A stretch of DNA of 64,000 nt from Euphorbia lathyris (Eukaryota > Streptophyta > Magnoliopsida > Malpighiales > Euphorbiaceae): assembly GCF_963576675.1 (NCBI RefSeq), contig NC_088918.1, positions 38,845,501-38,909,500 of the forward strand, in the 5' to 3' direction. The notes beneath the pieces were generated by a model, which worked only from the letters and a program-made list of their open reading frames with translations, did no database searches and was not told the origin of the DNA. Below, piece after piece: positions 53,852 through 64,000 of this stretch; the first letter of the stretch is position 1; each line of letters begins with the position of its first letter. The position numbers were made by a program, and so were the translations under genes.

Positions 53852-56661
53852 TTTTTTGTTTTTTTATTAAAGATTGGTTAGCGAGGAAGCGTAAGCGGCG
53901 AACATCTCAGCTTTACTGGCACCCCCACCACAGACCCAAAAAAGCCTCGAACCAAATTTATTAAAAGAGTAAATAAATGTCATAATACAAAAAGAATAAA
54001 GAATAAAATGAAGACAAAAAATTAGGAAAAGCGATAAACGCAACGTCCTACACGATCATGAAAAAAGACTGATCCACAAAAATCCGGGACAACATCCCAC
54101 CAAGTCGATGTTGTTGCCGTCCGTCCATAATTTGCAAGCGAGTTTGCAACACGATTACCTTCACAAAAAATATTAGACACCACAAAAGCCACAGAATCGA
54201 TCTGATTTAAACAATTGAATCATTTTTGTCTAAGCAACCAAGGAACCGAACAAGATTTTGATTTGAACATCTGCACAACATACATTGAGTCGCTTTCAAG
54301 CCAAATTTTCTGCCAACCTTTGTTGATAGCCATGTCAATGGCGTAAACAGCAGCAGATAGTTCAGCAAGATAAGCAAAGAAACTTTCAATCGGAAAGGCA
54401 AATGCACCAAGGCACAGGCTAGTATGCGAGCGATAAATACCTCCACAACCCGCAGGACCAGGAGCACCCGTGACAGATGCATCTGTATTGATCTTAATCC
54501 AATCCCTTGGAGGTGGTTGCCAAAAAATCGGAGTATGTGCGGAGCCTTAGCAATACGCTTTTCAATCCCGAGCTCACCTAAGATTTGAAGTTCAACTAGC
54601 GAATTCCAAATGGAGCCCCGTCCAGTGTGAGCAGATTCACGAACAGCTCCCCAAATCCGTCTCAGCGTGACAGAAGTATCAACCCTCTCATCCTAAAAAA
54701 TGGACCTATTACGAGCAAGCCATAGAGCCAAAATCGTATTAAAAATTGCTGCCGCCCACAAATCAGCGATTTGAGTACTGCAACGTTAAATAACAGCATG
54801 ATCAACCATATTCCTAAGAGTCGAGTCCCTGTTAATTCATCTTCCAAACAATGAGCTAACACCATGCCAAATAAAATTGGAAAACCGACAGGAGACAAAA
54901 AGGTGGTCCAACGTTTCAGTATCTAACGAGCACAAACTACAACGAGAAACAACTTGACAGCCGCGCAACTGAAGCTGATCATGTGTTGACAAATACCCAA
55001 GATAAGCCCGCCATCCAATAAGCGAGTGTGCAGGAGGAACACTCTGACACCTTAAAAAACGACTACAAGGCTGTTGAGTAGAAGGAGAACTAAGCCAAGT
55101 GTACAAGAGCTTAACAGTTAGAACCCCACTCATAGCAGGCTTCCAAACACATATATCAACATCGTCCCTACCCCGCCTAATATTTCGCAATATATTCTCT
55201 ACATCCGCAGGTAACACGGGCAGATTATGCCAATTATTACCATCCAAATAATCCTCCACCAAATCAAGACAACGACGCTGTTGACTAGCAGATAGGCCAA
55301 CCTGTGCAGCCAGTGAAGGACACATCCAAGCCCCATTCCAAAAATTAAGTTTAGAGTGCTGACCAATCCACCAAAAATAGTGATGCTCAATTTCAGAATA
55401 AATGGATTTTATCGAGCCCCAAATAGAAGAATTCATGATATAATGTCGTGACTGTCCCGCTTTATTGAGAAAACGAGTTCTAAGTAAGTTAAAGCATAGA
55501 GACTTTTCCTGAACAAGACCCCAAGCCATCTTTCCATTCAGCGCCTTGTTTAGAATAGACAGATTCTTGATTCCAAGACCTCCATCCTTGAAGTTTTGAC
55601 AACAAATTTTCCAAGGGACAGTGACAAGCTTCTTGCAATTAATGGACCCGGACTAAATAAAATTCCTCATATGCCTAGTCATACGTGTAAGCAGCGTAGA
55701 AGGCCACTTATAAATGATAAAAGAGTGAATGAAACCACCAGTAATTACAAAATTTACTAGAGCCACTCTCCCAGCCATAGACAAACAGTGCCCTTTCTAT
55801 TTAGCAAAGTGAGCAAGCACCCTGTCCATCAAACTAGTCAGATCTCGTGTCTTTGGTAAACCAAAAAACAAAGGGACTCCAAGATAGCGAAATGGAACAG
55901 ACCCTTGACGAATACCAATAATATCAGCAAGACGATTGCCACGTCCAGAAGAAACAAAGGATCCCAGAAATAATTCAGATTTGTTCCAACTAACACACTG
56001 ACCCGATATAGATCCATATAGCTCAAATACACCCTTAATAACAGCTAGATTACCCAAAGAGGCCCTGCAGAAGAGAAGAATGTCATCAGCATAAAATAAA
56101 TGAGTCGGAAACACCTTTGCAGAAGTATATTGCATTGGAGCAAGTCACCCAGTGTCCACGAGGTGAACCAACCAACAGCTAAGAAAGTCCTCGGCAATAC
56201 CAAACAATATAGGAGATAGCGGATCACATTGTCGAACCCCTCTTGAACATCTGAAATATCCACTAATGGCTCCATTGTTCAAAATTGAAATCCGAGATGC
56301 AGATAAAACATTCAGAATCCAGTCTTTGAATTGAATAGAGAAACCAAAAGCGTCCATCACGATAAGTAAAAAATTCCAATTTAAAGTGTCAAAAGCTTTC
56401 CTGATGTCAATCTTCAAGGCTAAGTTCCCTCCAAAACACTTTTTACGAAGCATATTAGTGCCTTCAGAAGCAAGCGAAATGCATTGGTGAATACTTCGTC
56501 CAGGAATAAATCCAAATTGATTCTGAGAAACAATACGAGATGCAATAGAAGCGAGTTTATCAGCCAAAATTTTTGCAATTATTTTATAACTAAAGTTGCT
56601 CATTGCAATAGGCCTATAATGATCAAGAGATATCACACCCTCCACCTTCGGGATAAGGACC
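53852..56661 (-). mobile_element. 5'-truncated L1-type LINE
   Basis: The minus-strand element ends in a T-rich run on the plus strand at 53851-53867. It is truncated in the reverse-transcriptase domain at about 56661. Flanks ATAAAATATTT (53841-53851) and ATAAAAATATTT (56662-56673) are a plausible target-site duplication. 5' truncation with a variable-length duplication is the usual outcome of LINE target-primed insertion. It lies within or next to the dioxygenase fragment. Confidence 0.85.
53890..56661 (-). pseudogene. LINE ORF2 fragment: reverse transcriptase, zf-RVT, RNase H
   Basis: Reverse transcriptase at 56145-56661 (MVLIPKVEG, YRPIAMSNFSYKIIAKIL, NQFGFIPGRSI, DIRKAFDTLNW) and 55797-56135 with intact YADD (FYADDILLFC, about 56080-56095). 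zf-RVT at about 54840-55000 (LQLRGCQVVSRCSLC). RNase H remnant at 54100-54490. Stops and frame changes between blocks (near 56140, 55650, 54660) make the frame non-functional, although the reverse transcriptase core is better preserved than in the LINE at 12622-17150. Confidence 0.88.
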
Positions 56662-56677
56662 ATAAAAATATTTCAAT

Positions 56678-56846
56678 TACTAGAAATTCTATTATACTTC
56701 TAGTGTAATACACCCAACAAATCAAAAGAATGTTACATACCAACTCATTGGGAGATGATTTTTGTTAAAAATAAAAGTGTACAAATGGCTATAATTGATT
56801 TGTAGGGTGTATTGTTGTGCGAGTATACTAGAATTTCTCATAAATT
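56678..56846. repeat. Imperfect inverted repeat, possible MITE
   Basis: The left arm (TAGAAATTCTATTATACTTC, then GTAATACACCCAACAAATC) matches the right arm (GATTTGTAGGGTGTATTG, then GAGTATACTAGAATTTCT) in reverse. Total about 170 bp. No target duplication found. Confidence 0.6.
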
Positions 56847-56855
56847 ATTATCTTT

Positions 56856-57247
56856 TGTAGGAAATTTGGCATGGAAAAAATAATATGCCCGTGAATATAG
56901 GTTTGGGTTGACCCATCCACTTAAGTATATAAGAATACTTAAGTCTAAACTCTAACCTAACACATAATTCACAATACAGAGAATATACCGAATTGAGTCT
57001 CTCCCTTTTCTCATTCTCTCTTTGTGTCGCTGCCACCCCCTCCTCTCATTGTCACGTTTGTTTGTTTTTAGTTCATGGATCTTCGTATCTTCTCTCGTGG
57101 GTGTCTCAGTGTAGCTTAAACATGACTGATGATATGAAATCAAGGTTCATTCTTCCACTGAAACCAATCTTAATAGATTATGTGCTATAAGAGGTAACCT
57201 GGGAATCCATTTTTTGTATTCATATTATATTTGTGATAATATCTTCA
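56856..57247 (+). mobile_element. 5' LTR of a Copia-like retrotransposon, third family member
   Basis: Starts TGTAGGAAATTTGGC and ends TATCTTCA (TG...CA, 392 bp). A TATATAAG box lies at about 56926 and a CT-rich stretch near 57000. GATATGAAATCAAGGTTCATTC (about 57130, split here for length) matches the U5-like end of the remnant at 18720. A primer-binding site follows immediately. Gag and pol are absent downstream, so this is an orphan LTR plus leader. Confidence 0.65.
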
Positions 57248-57248
57248 T

Positions 57249-57260
57249 TGGTATCAGAGA
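57249..57260 (+). promoter_or_regulatory. Retroelement primer-binding site (initiator tRNA-Met type)
   Basis: TGGTATCAGAG directly follows the LTR end, complementary to the 3' end of plant initiator tRNA-Met, as in most plant Copia elements. Confidence 0.8.
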
Positions 57261-57261
57261 C

Positions 57262-57639
57262 GGTACACTACAAAAAAGATGGGCTTTAGCAGCCTTTTTG
57301 TTGTGGCTCTAACTAAAACCTCCCCATGGGCTCAACCTAAAAAAAGCCCATATGCAAAATCTAACCTACCCTTCAAACAAAAATAGTCATGTTTAGCTAT
57401 TCTCTCCAATGGAGATTGAATCCCCCTCTCCTCTCAGCCGCCACAGTTCATCGAGCTGGCAGCCGCCAACACCGACATCGCATCTCCACCTCTACCTCCC
57501 CCTTATCTATCCTTATCATCTCGAACCCGATTGAAATCCTCTCTCTACTCTTGATTGTCTCTATGCTTCTAAGGATTCACAGCGCCGACAACGACCTACA
57601 CAGGCGTTGCGCCTCCATCTTTGCCTTCCCCTCCCCCAA
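57262..57639. other. Unassigned sequence with a CACTA-like motif
   Basis: CACTACAAAAAAGATGGGC at 57266 resembles a CACTA transposon end, but no matching second end is seen. The rest has an open but low-confidence frame (57389 onward) that is not recognisable until the LINE fragment begins. Confidence 0.3.
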
Positions 57640-57980
57640 GACATTTTTATATGTTTGGTTGAGTCAAACGAATTTTTGGATTTGGACAGCCTCCTCGAAC
57701 GGACTATTTTTTATCGCCTCTGCTTATAATTTATATTGTGCCATTGACACTGGATATGGGCCACATCTGTGGATTGTGATCTGGAAGGTTAGAGTACCTG
57801 AGAGGGTTCATTTCTTTCTCTAGCTGACTGCAAACCAAAGCATCTTGTTCAAACAGTTCATGTTCGGAGGGACATATCGACCAGCGACACATATCCGTTT
57901 TGCAGCTCATGTGAATATGTTATTCATCTGTTGCGAGACTGTGGAATGATTCAACAGTTTTGGGTGGTCGTCATCCCAGG
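57640..57980 (+). pseudogene. LINE zf-RVT fragment
   Basis: Plus-strand translation reads WTASSNGLFFIASAYNLY and WKVRVPERVHFFL, the zf-RVT signature at the C-terminal side of plant LINE reverse transcriptases (WtaSxnGxFsvxSAY...WkxxvPerVxxFlW). A TAG follows, then decayed Cys/His positions (HIRFAAHVNMLFICCETVE). It is cut at 57980 by the Gypsy LTR. Confidence 0.75.
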
Positions 57981-60809
57981 TGTTAGACGAGGTGCCGCGG
58001 CCTAATCTTCCGGGCGGACCGGGGGGTGGACACCTCATGGCGACGTAAGCGGTGATTGGCGCCGAAAGCAACCAATCGTGGAATCAAGCTGCTCGGCAGG
58101 ACCGGAGCTCGGAGATATGGAAGAGTCGCCACCCACGAATGGGAAAATGAACACCGATCCCTTGCGGGAGACCGGTGTGGGTTCGGGAAACTTAGGTACG
58201 AGCCGAGAAGGCTAGCTCCTTTCCGGAGAAAGGCTACTAGGCACCCCGACATCGCCCGATTATGAACCACCGGCCTCCTACTCAGCATGTTAGGCGATAA
58301 CGGACTAATCGTATACTTCTTTAAGTTTAAAATTCATTTGAAACCTTTTCTTTCTCTTTTTGGAAACCATTTTGAGCATATATTATTGAAAAGCCACTTT
58401 AGTAAAGAATCACCCATTTACATCAGTTCAATATACATATAAAAGAGAAGGGGAGAAGGAAGAATTGATTTATTTACAACGTGATTTATGTTCCGTGTTA
58501 AGAGAAAACATTAAGAGATATTCACCCGAACCGTCGTTGGAACGACTCAAGCGTTTGAAAACATTAAGAGAAAAACCTTTAATCAGAAAACGTGGTTAAG
58601 CATACAAGTCAATTTTATTTTTGTATAAATCATTTAAGAAAACGATTCAAAAACTCCATTATTTACAATGAAAACGATTTTAATTACAAGATTCGCTTAA
58701 TCCGTCATTGGAACGGACTAAGGTTTTAAAACGTGGTGTTTTAAGAAACGATTTGAAATGTCAAGAAAACACTATTTATTTACATTAGGAATCTCTAAAA
58801 ATCCTTTAGTTTAAATAATTAAATTGAAAACTCTTTTTGTGATTTATTTTCCCCTTTTGACTCAATGGACTCTTTACTTGTCACAATTACAACAATGAAC
58901 ATATTAAATCAAAATTCACTCCCAAATAAAGCCCATTTGAAACATGGACCCATAAATGTCCAAAAAATAAAGAAAATAATATAGGTATATATATACATTT
59001 TAGCCAAAAAAAAAAAGAAACATGAAATAAGGATAAGTAAAAAGATACTATATAATACATATATGAGAAATGATAATGAAAATATAACACTTTTGATTTT
59101 GAACATATGAAAATAATAGATGAAAACTTCTAAATAAAAAAGTGACATTTATCCCCAAAATAGTTTCCCCTAATAATAGCTAATATAACCCAAATAGCCC
59201 AAAAACTATATATATATATACATAATGTAGTTTAAATATCAAAATAATACCCATTTATCCACAAAAATACCTACTAATTAATTACTTCCAAAACACCCAA
59301 GTAAATAACATTCTAAAATAAAATCCATTATCATTTAAAGGAAGGAAAAAGAAAATATATATATACATATACTTATATTAGATTAAATCCAAAAAATGAT
59401 ATATAAATATTCTAAATAACTATATGTACCAACTATCCAAAAATAGTTTGAAAGTATTTATTACATAAATATACATATATATACAAAGGATTAAAAGCTT
59501 AAAAGTTGAGAAAGAGGGACCAAAACAGCATTTTTTACATTCTGGCAGATTTACCGACGGAAAATCCGTCGGTAAACCGCAATTAGTGACAGAAACGGTA
59601 AATTACAGCAGCACTCCAATTATTTCCAGATTTATTCAAAAGCTTTAAATTAAGTCTAATTCACTCGTTTTGGATTTCCGAACTAGCAAAAATGGATCAT
59701 AGTCAATAACGGAAGCTCCTAAAATGACGTTTTTATTTTAAAACGTTATTTGGAAATTTCTTTTTAAGAAACTTATAATTACGTCTTTTAATACCCGAAC
59801 TACCTTTTTATCGGATCACGGTTCGTATTGGGATATCAAAACGAGGTTTTTATTTTAAAATAAAACCAAATTTTATTCAACACGAGACCAAAATTAAATA
59901 AATACACAAAATTAAATAAAACGTGGTAAATAAATAAATAGCTAAATAAATAAAATTATAACATAAAAATAAATAAAGGAAAAGAAATAAATTAAATAAA
60001 ATAAAACGAGTCTAGTCCTCGGATAATACCTTAAGTTCGGTATTGACGATTGAAGTCGGTTGATTCCACGAATCGTGCTTTCCCGGTATTTTTTGTGTTT
60101 TTAGTAAAATCTTAACTTTTAGGAAATTCGGAATTTTTAGGAAAAAAAATATTTTTTCCCAAAAAAAAAGTCACTTCTCTCTCTAAAATGTTAGAGTGAG
60201 AAATTCCTCTCCCAAAAATCCCCCATCTAAATGCATGGGGATCCGTGCCTTTTATAGGCATCGGATCCCCGGAGAAAATGGGCGACGCCCGAGCAAGATC
60301 GGGCGTCGCCCAAAAGGGTTGGGCGGCCGCCCAACCTTGTTGGGCGGCCGCCCAACCGACGTTGGGCGCTCGCCCAACGTCGTTGGACGCTCGCCCAACG
60401 GCTGCCGGGCACGCTCGCCCGACGCCTGCCTGGGCGCGTCTCGCGCTGTCGGGCGCACACGCCCCGTGGCTGTCGAGCGCGCGCTCTGCGCCGCCGGGCT
60501 CGTGCGTCCAACGGACGTCGAGCGCGCGCCACTCGTAATCGGACGTGTGTGTCCAGCGGACGTCGAGCGCGCGCCCCGTGCTGCCGGGCGGGCGTCCGAC
60601 TGTCGTTGGACGCGCGTTGGCTATCGCTAGGCGCTCGCACCGCGCCACTGGGCACCCGCGAGCCGCCCAATCGACGACTGCGACCCAGTGTAACTTCTCC
60701 TTCCTTATTATATATTATATATTTTTTGTTTTTAAAACTTCCGGAATCAACCGTTTCAACCGTCCTGTTTACAGGTTTTCGTCACAGGTCCTCCGACTCG
60801 GTGTCTACA
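57981..60809 (-). mobile_element. 3' LTR of the Tat/Ogre-type element
   Basis: On the minus strand it begins TGTAGACACCGAGTCGG at 60809 and ends CACCTCGTCTAACA at 57981, 2829 bp. The GAGTCGCCACCCACGA segment (plus strand 58123) is a phrase common in LTRs of this lineage. Contains a GC-rich inverted-repeat island (60280-60660) and long AT-rich parts. CCAGG at 57976-57980 is the left half of the target duplication if present. The frames inside are not genes. Confidence 0.8.
60280..60660. repeat. GC-rich inverted-repeat island in the Gypsy LTR
   Basis: Runs of GGGCGGCCGCCCAAC, GTTGGGCGCTCGCCCAAC, GTCGAGCGCGCGC and similar words, each nearly self-complementary, giving a chain of hairpins. About 75% G+C in an AT-rich LTR. 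CpG-dense, so prone to methylation. Confidence 0.85.
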
Positions 60810-60830
60810 GTTGCCCCTACTTTCCTATTT
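60810..60830 (-). promoter_or_regulatory. Polypurine tract of the Tat/Ogre-type element
   Basis: On the minus strand AATAGGAAAGTAGGGGCAAC directly precedes the LTR start TGTAGACACC, the usual place for plus-strand priming. Confidence 0.7.
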
Positions 60831-61019
60831 TGACAGTGATGTGTGTGTTTTGAAAACGTTTTTTGCTAACGCAACACATGCAATGTAAAATATATAAAAG
60901 TAAAAGACACGTAAAGAGTAGGAGGAAGAATACCTGACCTTCGCGCTGCGCGTTCCGGTGTCGTTCTCCGATTCTTTCCAGCCTCGCCTCTGAATCGGCC
61001 GTCGGTGGATGTATTCTCT

Positions 61020-61590
61020 CGGTCGTGGACCGTAGGTAAGATGGCTAAAAAGCTACCTCGGTCGTGAACCGTAGGTAAGATGGCTAAAAAGCTACCTCGG
61101 TCGTGAACCGTAGGTAAGATGGCTAAAAAGCTACCTCGGTCGTGAACCGTAGGTAAGATGGCTGAAAAGCTACCTCGGTCGTGAACCGTAGGTAAGATGG
61201 CTGAAAAGCTACCTCGGTCGTGAACCGTAGGTAAGATGGCTAAAAAGCTACCTCGGTCGTGAACCGTAGGTAAGATGGCTAAAAAGCTACCTCGTCGTGA
61301 ACCGTAGGTAAGATGGCTAAAAGGCTACCTCGGTCGTGAACCGTAGGTAAGATGGCTGAAAGGCTACCTCGGTCGTGAACCGTAGGTAAGATGGCTGAAA
61401 GGCTACCTTGGTCGTGAACCGTAGGTAAGATGGCTAAAAAGCTACCTCGGTCGTGAACCGTAGGTAAGATGGCTAAAAAGCTACCTCGGTCGTGAACCGT
61501 AGGTAAGATGGCTGAAAAGCTACCTCGGTCGTGAACCGTAGGTAAGATGGCTAAAAAGCTACCTCGGTCGTGAACCGTAGGTAAGGTGGC
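61020..61590 (-). repeat. 39-bp tandem array, about 14.6 copies
   Basis: Unit (plus strand) CGGTCGTGAACCGTAGGTAA followed by GATGGCTAAAAAGCTACCT; one unit lacks 1 bp near 61291, and AAAAA/GAAAA/AAAGG variants are interspersed. It lies between the antisense ORF and the polypurine tract, in the 3' untranslated region of the Gypsy element. Such arrays in Tat elements are known to seed satellite repeats. Confidence 0.95.
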
Positions 61591-61634
61591 TCAAGGGCAA
61601 AAAGGTTCTTTCTAACGATTCTGAATTCTTTTAA

Positions 61635-63100
61635 AACACCGCTGTCTGTATTTTCTCACTGGAGCTAGTGTCCCGGAGGCTCGATCTGGGTGTCGCGGAG
61701 AGACTGACGGTGGCACAGCTCCTGGATTGGATCGATTCGCGAACGTTGGGACAGGTAGATATCTTCTAGTCGTGCTAGATTCTTGTTTGATTGGATCTGA
61801 CTTTTTCTTTGTGTTTTTAGATCAAGTTTAGGTGGGACGACCTTGACTTCGGTCCCGACAATGCGTACGTGACTTTGATCCAAGAGCAGCAGTGCGTGCT
61901 CACCGGCCCTTGCGTGCGGGCCTGGTACTTAGGCGACCGGGGCATCATCGGGATTAGAGCGTCGCACTGGTCCCCGGGCGAGATCCCCGTTTCCATGTTC
62001 GCGGTGCGGACCATGCCCTTGTCGGTTATCCGTCAGGACTTGACCCGTCGGTTCATGGGTAGAGAGGTGTGGGTTCACGCCGGGGGCCGTGATCTTTACC
62101 TATCGACTTTGTTGAGCGCGAGGGATGCCCCAGTGGTGGTGATGGATGTGGATCCCGTGGCAGACGTGTTTTTACGGGAGGCTGTCGCGGCAGTCTTCGG
62201 TCAGGAGGAGGTCCCGGTGAGTGGTTCAGCCTATTTACCTTTATTCACAAGATAGCTAGCGCTATTTATTGTGTTTTCATTTGCAGGAGGGGTCCTGGAG
62301 GAGTGCTCATTTGTCAGACTTCTTCAACGGCACTCGAGCTCAGACATCTGCGGGCGAGCCACCCTACTATGTCGACGAGTCCTCCAGTGCTGCCCGACCG
62401 GAGAGGTCCTCCTTCGATGTGCCCGTTCCGGACTACGGGAGAGATTTCGCCACTGTTTGTTATGATGAGTCCGGGGCAGCTTATGCGGGTGTCGAGATGG
62501 CTCCTCCCGTCTTCACATCGAGGGTACCATTTGACCCTTCCGACGCTTCTCAGACTACGAGAGAGACTTGTACTGACTACGTGGGGCTGTCCGATTACCT
62601 CAGAGACCGCCTCAGCTTGCGCTGTGCCGACCACCTGGTATGTATCCTTGCCTTATTTTAGTGTAGTGGAATGCATGCATGTATGTATGATTTCTGTTCT
62701 TGCCTATGCTGCTTCTTTTTTTTTCACATCTATTTTCCTTTTTTTGTTCTCTTTTTTTTAGAGCGATCTTCACGCCCATGAGCGGAGACGGAGAGAGTCG
62801 GTGTGGGAGGCCGATGCCAGGGTTGGCCAGGTGTACCAAGAGCGGAATGACCACTGGTCAGAGGTGATACGGAGGGAGACTACTGGACGTCTTGTCATTG
62901 AGGAGAGGGCGCGTGATGAGACGATTGGACGCCTCGCTGCCGAGGAGAGGGTGCATGTTGAGACCACAGGACGCCTCGCTGCCGAGGAGAGAGCACGAGT
63001 TGCTGAGGAGAGGCTCCGAGTTACCGAGGAGACCTTATCTGCGGAGCGGGCATCACATTTGAGGGGGTTTGAGGGCTACTGGGACTTCCCTCCATATTAG
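61635..63100 (+). CDS. Antisense, spliced ORF of the Tat/Ogre-type element (5' end unclear)
   Basis: Four exon-like blocks fit GT-AG junctions in phase 0: up to 61754, 61821-62216, 62287-62637 and 62762-63100. The first block starts without an in-frame ATG after a TAA at 61632, so a 5' exon is missing or unrecognised. The protein reads LLDWIDSRTLGQ, IKFRWDDLDFGPDN, CVRAWYLGDRGIIGIRASHW, then an acidic low-complexity part and a charged C-terminal coiled coil with three RLxxEER repeats (GRLVIEERARDETIGRLAAE). The block around 61830-62040 has a weak resemblance to the C-terminal PMD region (W...P...VxxFAVRTMP), so a diverged PMD-like protein is possible. Antisense ORFs between pol and the 3' LTR are known in Tat elements; their function is unknown. 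Confidence 0.65.
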
Positions 63101-63551
63101 GCTTATTATGTATTGCTTTGTAGTTTTCTTTAGAGTTACCCCGATGTATAGCTGACGTATAGGGAGTGGGGTGGATAGCAGGTAGGCTTTTTTTATTGTG
63201 AAAAGTAAGGTAGGAAATATATAACTCATGATTCATATTACCATGCATTTAGTAGATTATGATGATTACAATCATTCTCGTCAAATATATTCATGCTTTT
63301 ATTTATTTACAAACAACAGAAATACTTAGCCTCTTATACATTGTTTTTGTAATTGCTCAAGTTATAACTATTGTTACCAGGACCCGCCTTTCGGTTTTCG
63401 GATCCCGACGATTTTTCTCCTCTCCTTTTACTATCCCGGAATTTTCAAATGAGTGCCCTTTCGGGTTTTCACCCACTGGGATGTCCCTTATTGTTGCATA
63501 GGCTGCCCTTTGCGGGTTTTCAACCTATCGGGAATTTTTCTTTCTTTTTTT
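63101..63551. other. Spacer between antisense ORF and pol of the Gypsy element
   Basis: Non-coding. It contains GGCCCTTTCGGGTTTTC-like words (CCCTTTCGGGTTTTC at 63458 and CCCTTTGCGGGTTTTC at 63507) and a T-rich run just before the pol stop codon. Confidence 0.5.
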
Positions 63552-64000
63552 TTACGAAAAGTATTTCTTAAGCCTATCCAGGTTGGTAGGTTCGGAGAAT
63601 TCCATGCCATCCATGGTAGTTAACTTCACCGCTCCTTTGCTTAGTATCTTCTTCACGACGAATGGCCCTTCCCAGTTAGGTTTAAACTTGCCCCTAGGGT
63701 CGGTGTGCGTCACTCGAATCTGTTTCAGCACCAAATCTCCTTCTTTGATAGGACTGGTCTTGACCTTTTTATTGAAAGCTCGAGCCATCCTTCTTTGATA
63801 TAACTGTACATGGTAAAGGGCTTCCATCCTTTTCTCGTCAACTAAAGCCAACTGCTCACATCGCCTCTTCACCCATTCCGTCTCGGGGATTTCTGCTTCC
63901 ACTGCGATTCTCAACGATCGCTTTTCGATCTCAATCGGCAGGACTGCTTCTGTTCTGTATACCAAGGAGAATGGCGTTGCCCCAGTCGAGGTTCTGACTG
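63552..64000 (-). CDS. Gypsy polyprotein, C-terminal end of integrase (partial)
   Basis: The minus-strand frame enters from beyond the window (STGATPFSLVYRTEAVLPIEIE) and ends at a TGA/TAA-type stop at 63552. It shows the integrase C-terminal module GDLVLKQ, DPRGKFKPNWEGPFVVKKI, GAVKLTTMDG and LDRLKKYFS. This region of Ty3/Gypsy integrase binds DNA and targets integration. The LVYxxEAVLPIEIE phrase is typical of the Tat/Ogre and related non-chromodomain lineages. No lesion is visible in the part seen. Confidence 0.9.
   Translation of the reverse strand, partial: VRTSTGATPFSLVYRTEAVLPIEIEKRSLRIAVEAEIPETEWVKRRCEQLALVDEKRMEALYHVQLYQRRMARAFNKKVKTSPIKEGDLVLKQIRVTHTDPRGKFKPNWEGPFVVKKILSKGAVKLTTMDGMEFSEPTNLDRLKKYFS

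Larger units (their letters stand above)
57981..64000 (-). mobile_element. 3' part of a Tat/Ogre-type Ty3/Gypsy retrotransposon
   Basis: On the minus strand, reading down from the window edge: integrase C-terminus (64000-63552), a spacer, an antisense spliced ORF (plus strand 61635-63100), a 39-bp tandem array (61590-61020), a polypurine tract and a 2.8-kb LTR. This order, with an extra antisense ORF and a repeat-bearing 3' untranslated region, is characteristic of the Tat lineage. The 5' half lies beyond the window. Confidence 0.85.

Noticed and set aside
57389..57639. N-terminal part of a 144-codon frame as a new gene
   Set aside because: Only the C-terminal half matches a LINE zf-RVT domain; the N-terminal part is compositionally random and probably open by chance.
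57983..58288. Arg-rich frames at the LTR end of the Gypsy element
   Set aside because: They lie in LTR sequence with a lineage-typical GAGTCGCCACC phrase and have no protein-family match.
60112..60853. Long GC-rich frames on both strands in the Gypsy LTR
   Set aside because: Low-complexity repeats (RRPxxLGxRPT) from the inverted-repeat island; several overlapping frames, none with a domain.

Overview
The window is nuclear DNA of a flowering plant, most likely a eudicot. It is AT-rich, genes have GT-AG introns, host genes are few, and most of the sequence is nested plant transposable elements: Sirevirus-type Copia, Tat/Ogre-type Gypsy, L1-type LINEs, MULEs, hAT and MULE MITEs. The species cannot be named from the sequence.

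Host genes. Two intact two-exon BAHD acyltransferase genes lie in the same orientation at 6290-9413 and 34401-36408. Both have the HxxxD and DFGWG motifs and share one phase-0 intron position. They look like tandem duplicates of the benzyl-alcohol O-benzoyltransferase type that were later pushed about 25 kb apart by transposons. The only other host-like coding trace is the last exon of a 2-oxoglutarate/Fe(II) dioxygenase (53399-53662, minus).

Layout. 1-2784: 3' end of a Sirevirus-like Copia element with three polypurine tracts and a 1756-bp LTR, lying against a LINE remnant (2790-3790). 4190-5640 and 17180-18840: two diverged copies of one non-coding LTR-element family; a third related LTR with a primer-binding site is at 56856-57260. 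6.2-12.4 kb: first BAHD gene and three foldback MITEs with 9-bp target duplications. 12.6-17.2 kb: degenerate LINE on the minus strand. 19-25 kb: no genes, nested hAT and MULE MITEs, a possible Helitron, and a small non-autonomous MULE. 25878-34206: MULE-1. 38492-48478: MULE-2, with a perfect 9-bp target duplication. 50.1-52.8 kb: a third plant-mobile-domain (PMD) pseudogene. 53.8-56.7 kb: a 5'-truncated LINE. 57981-64000: 3' part of a minus-strand Tat/Ogre Gypsy element, with LTR, 39-bp tandem array, spliced antisense ORF and the integrase end.

Most notable feature. Two MULEs with unrelated termini and different transposase types (FAR1-type fused to an OTU protease; MuDR-type with PB1-like, SWIM and zinc-knuckle domains) share one layout: plus-strand transposase, a short unidentified plus-strand ORF, then a convergent minus-strand MAIN-like PMD gene. 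Each element is bounded by chains of GC-rich hairpins. In MULE-1 both hairpin arrays lie inside the first introns of the two terminal genes. In MULE-2 both genes have leader introns made of AT-rich tandem repeats. The transposase and PMD reading frames of both elements are nearly intact but carry one or two disabling lesions each, so these copies are recent and probably inactive.
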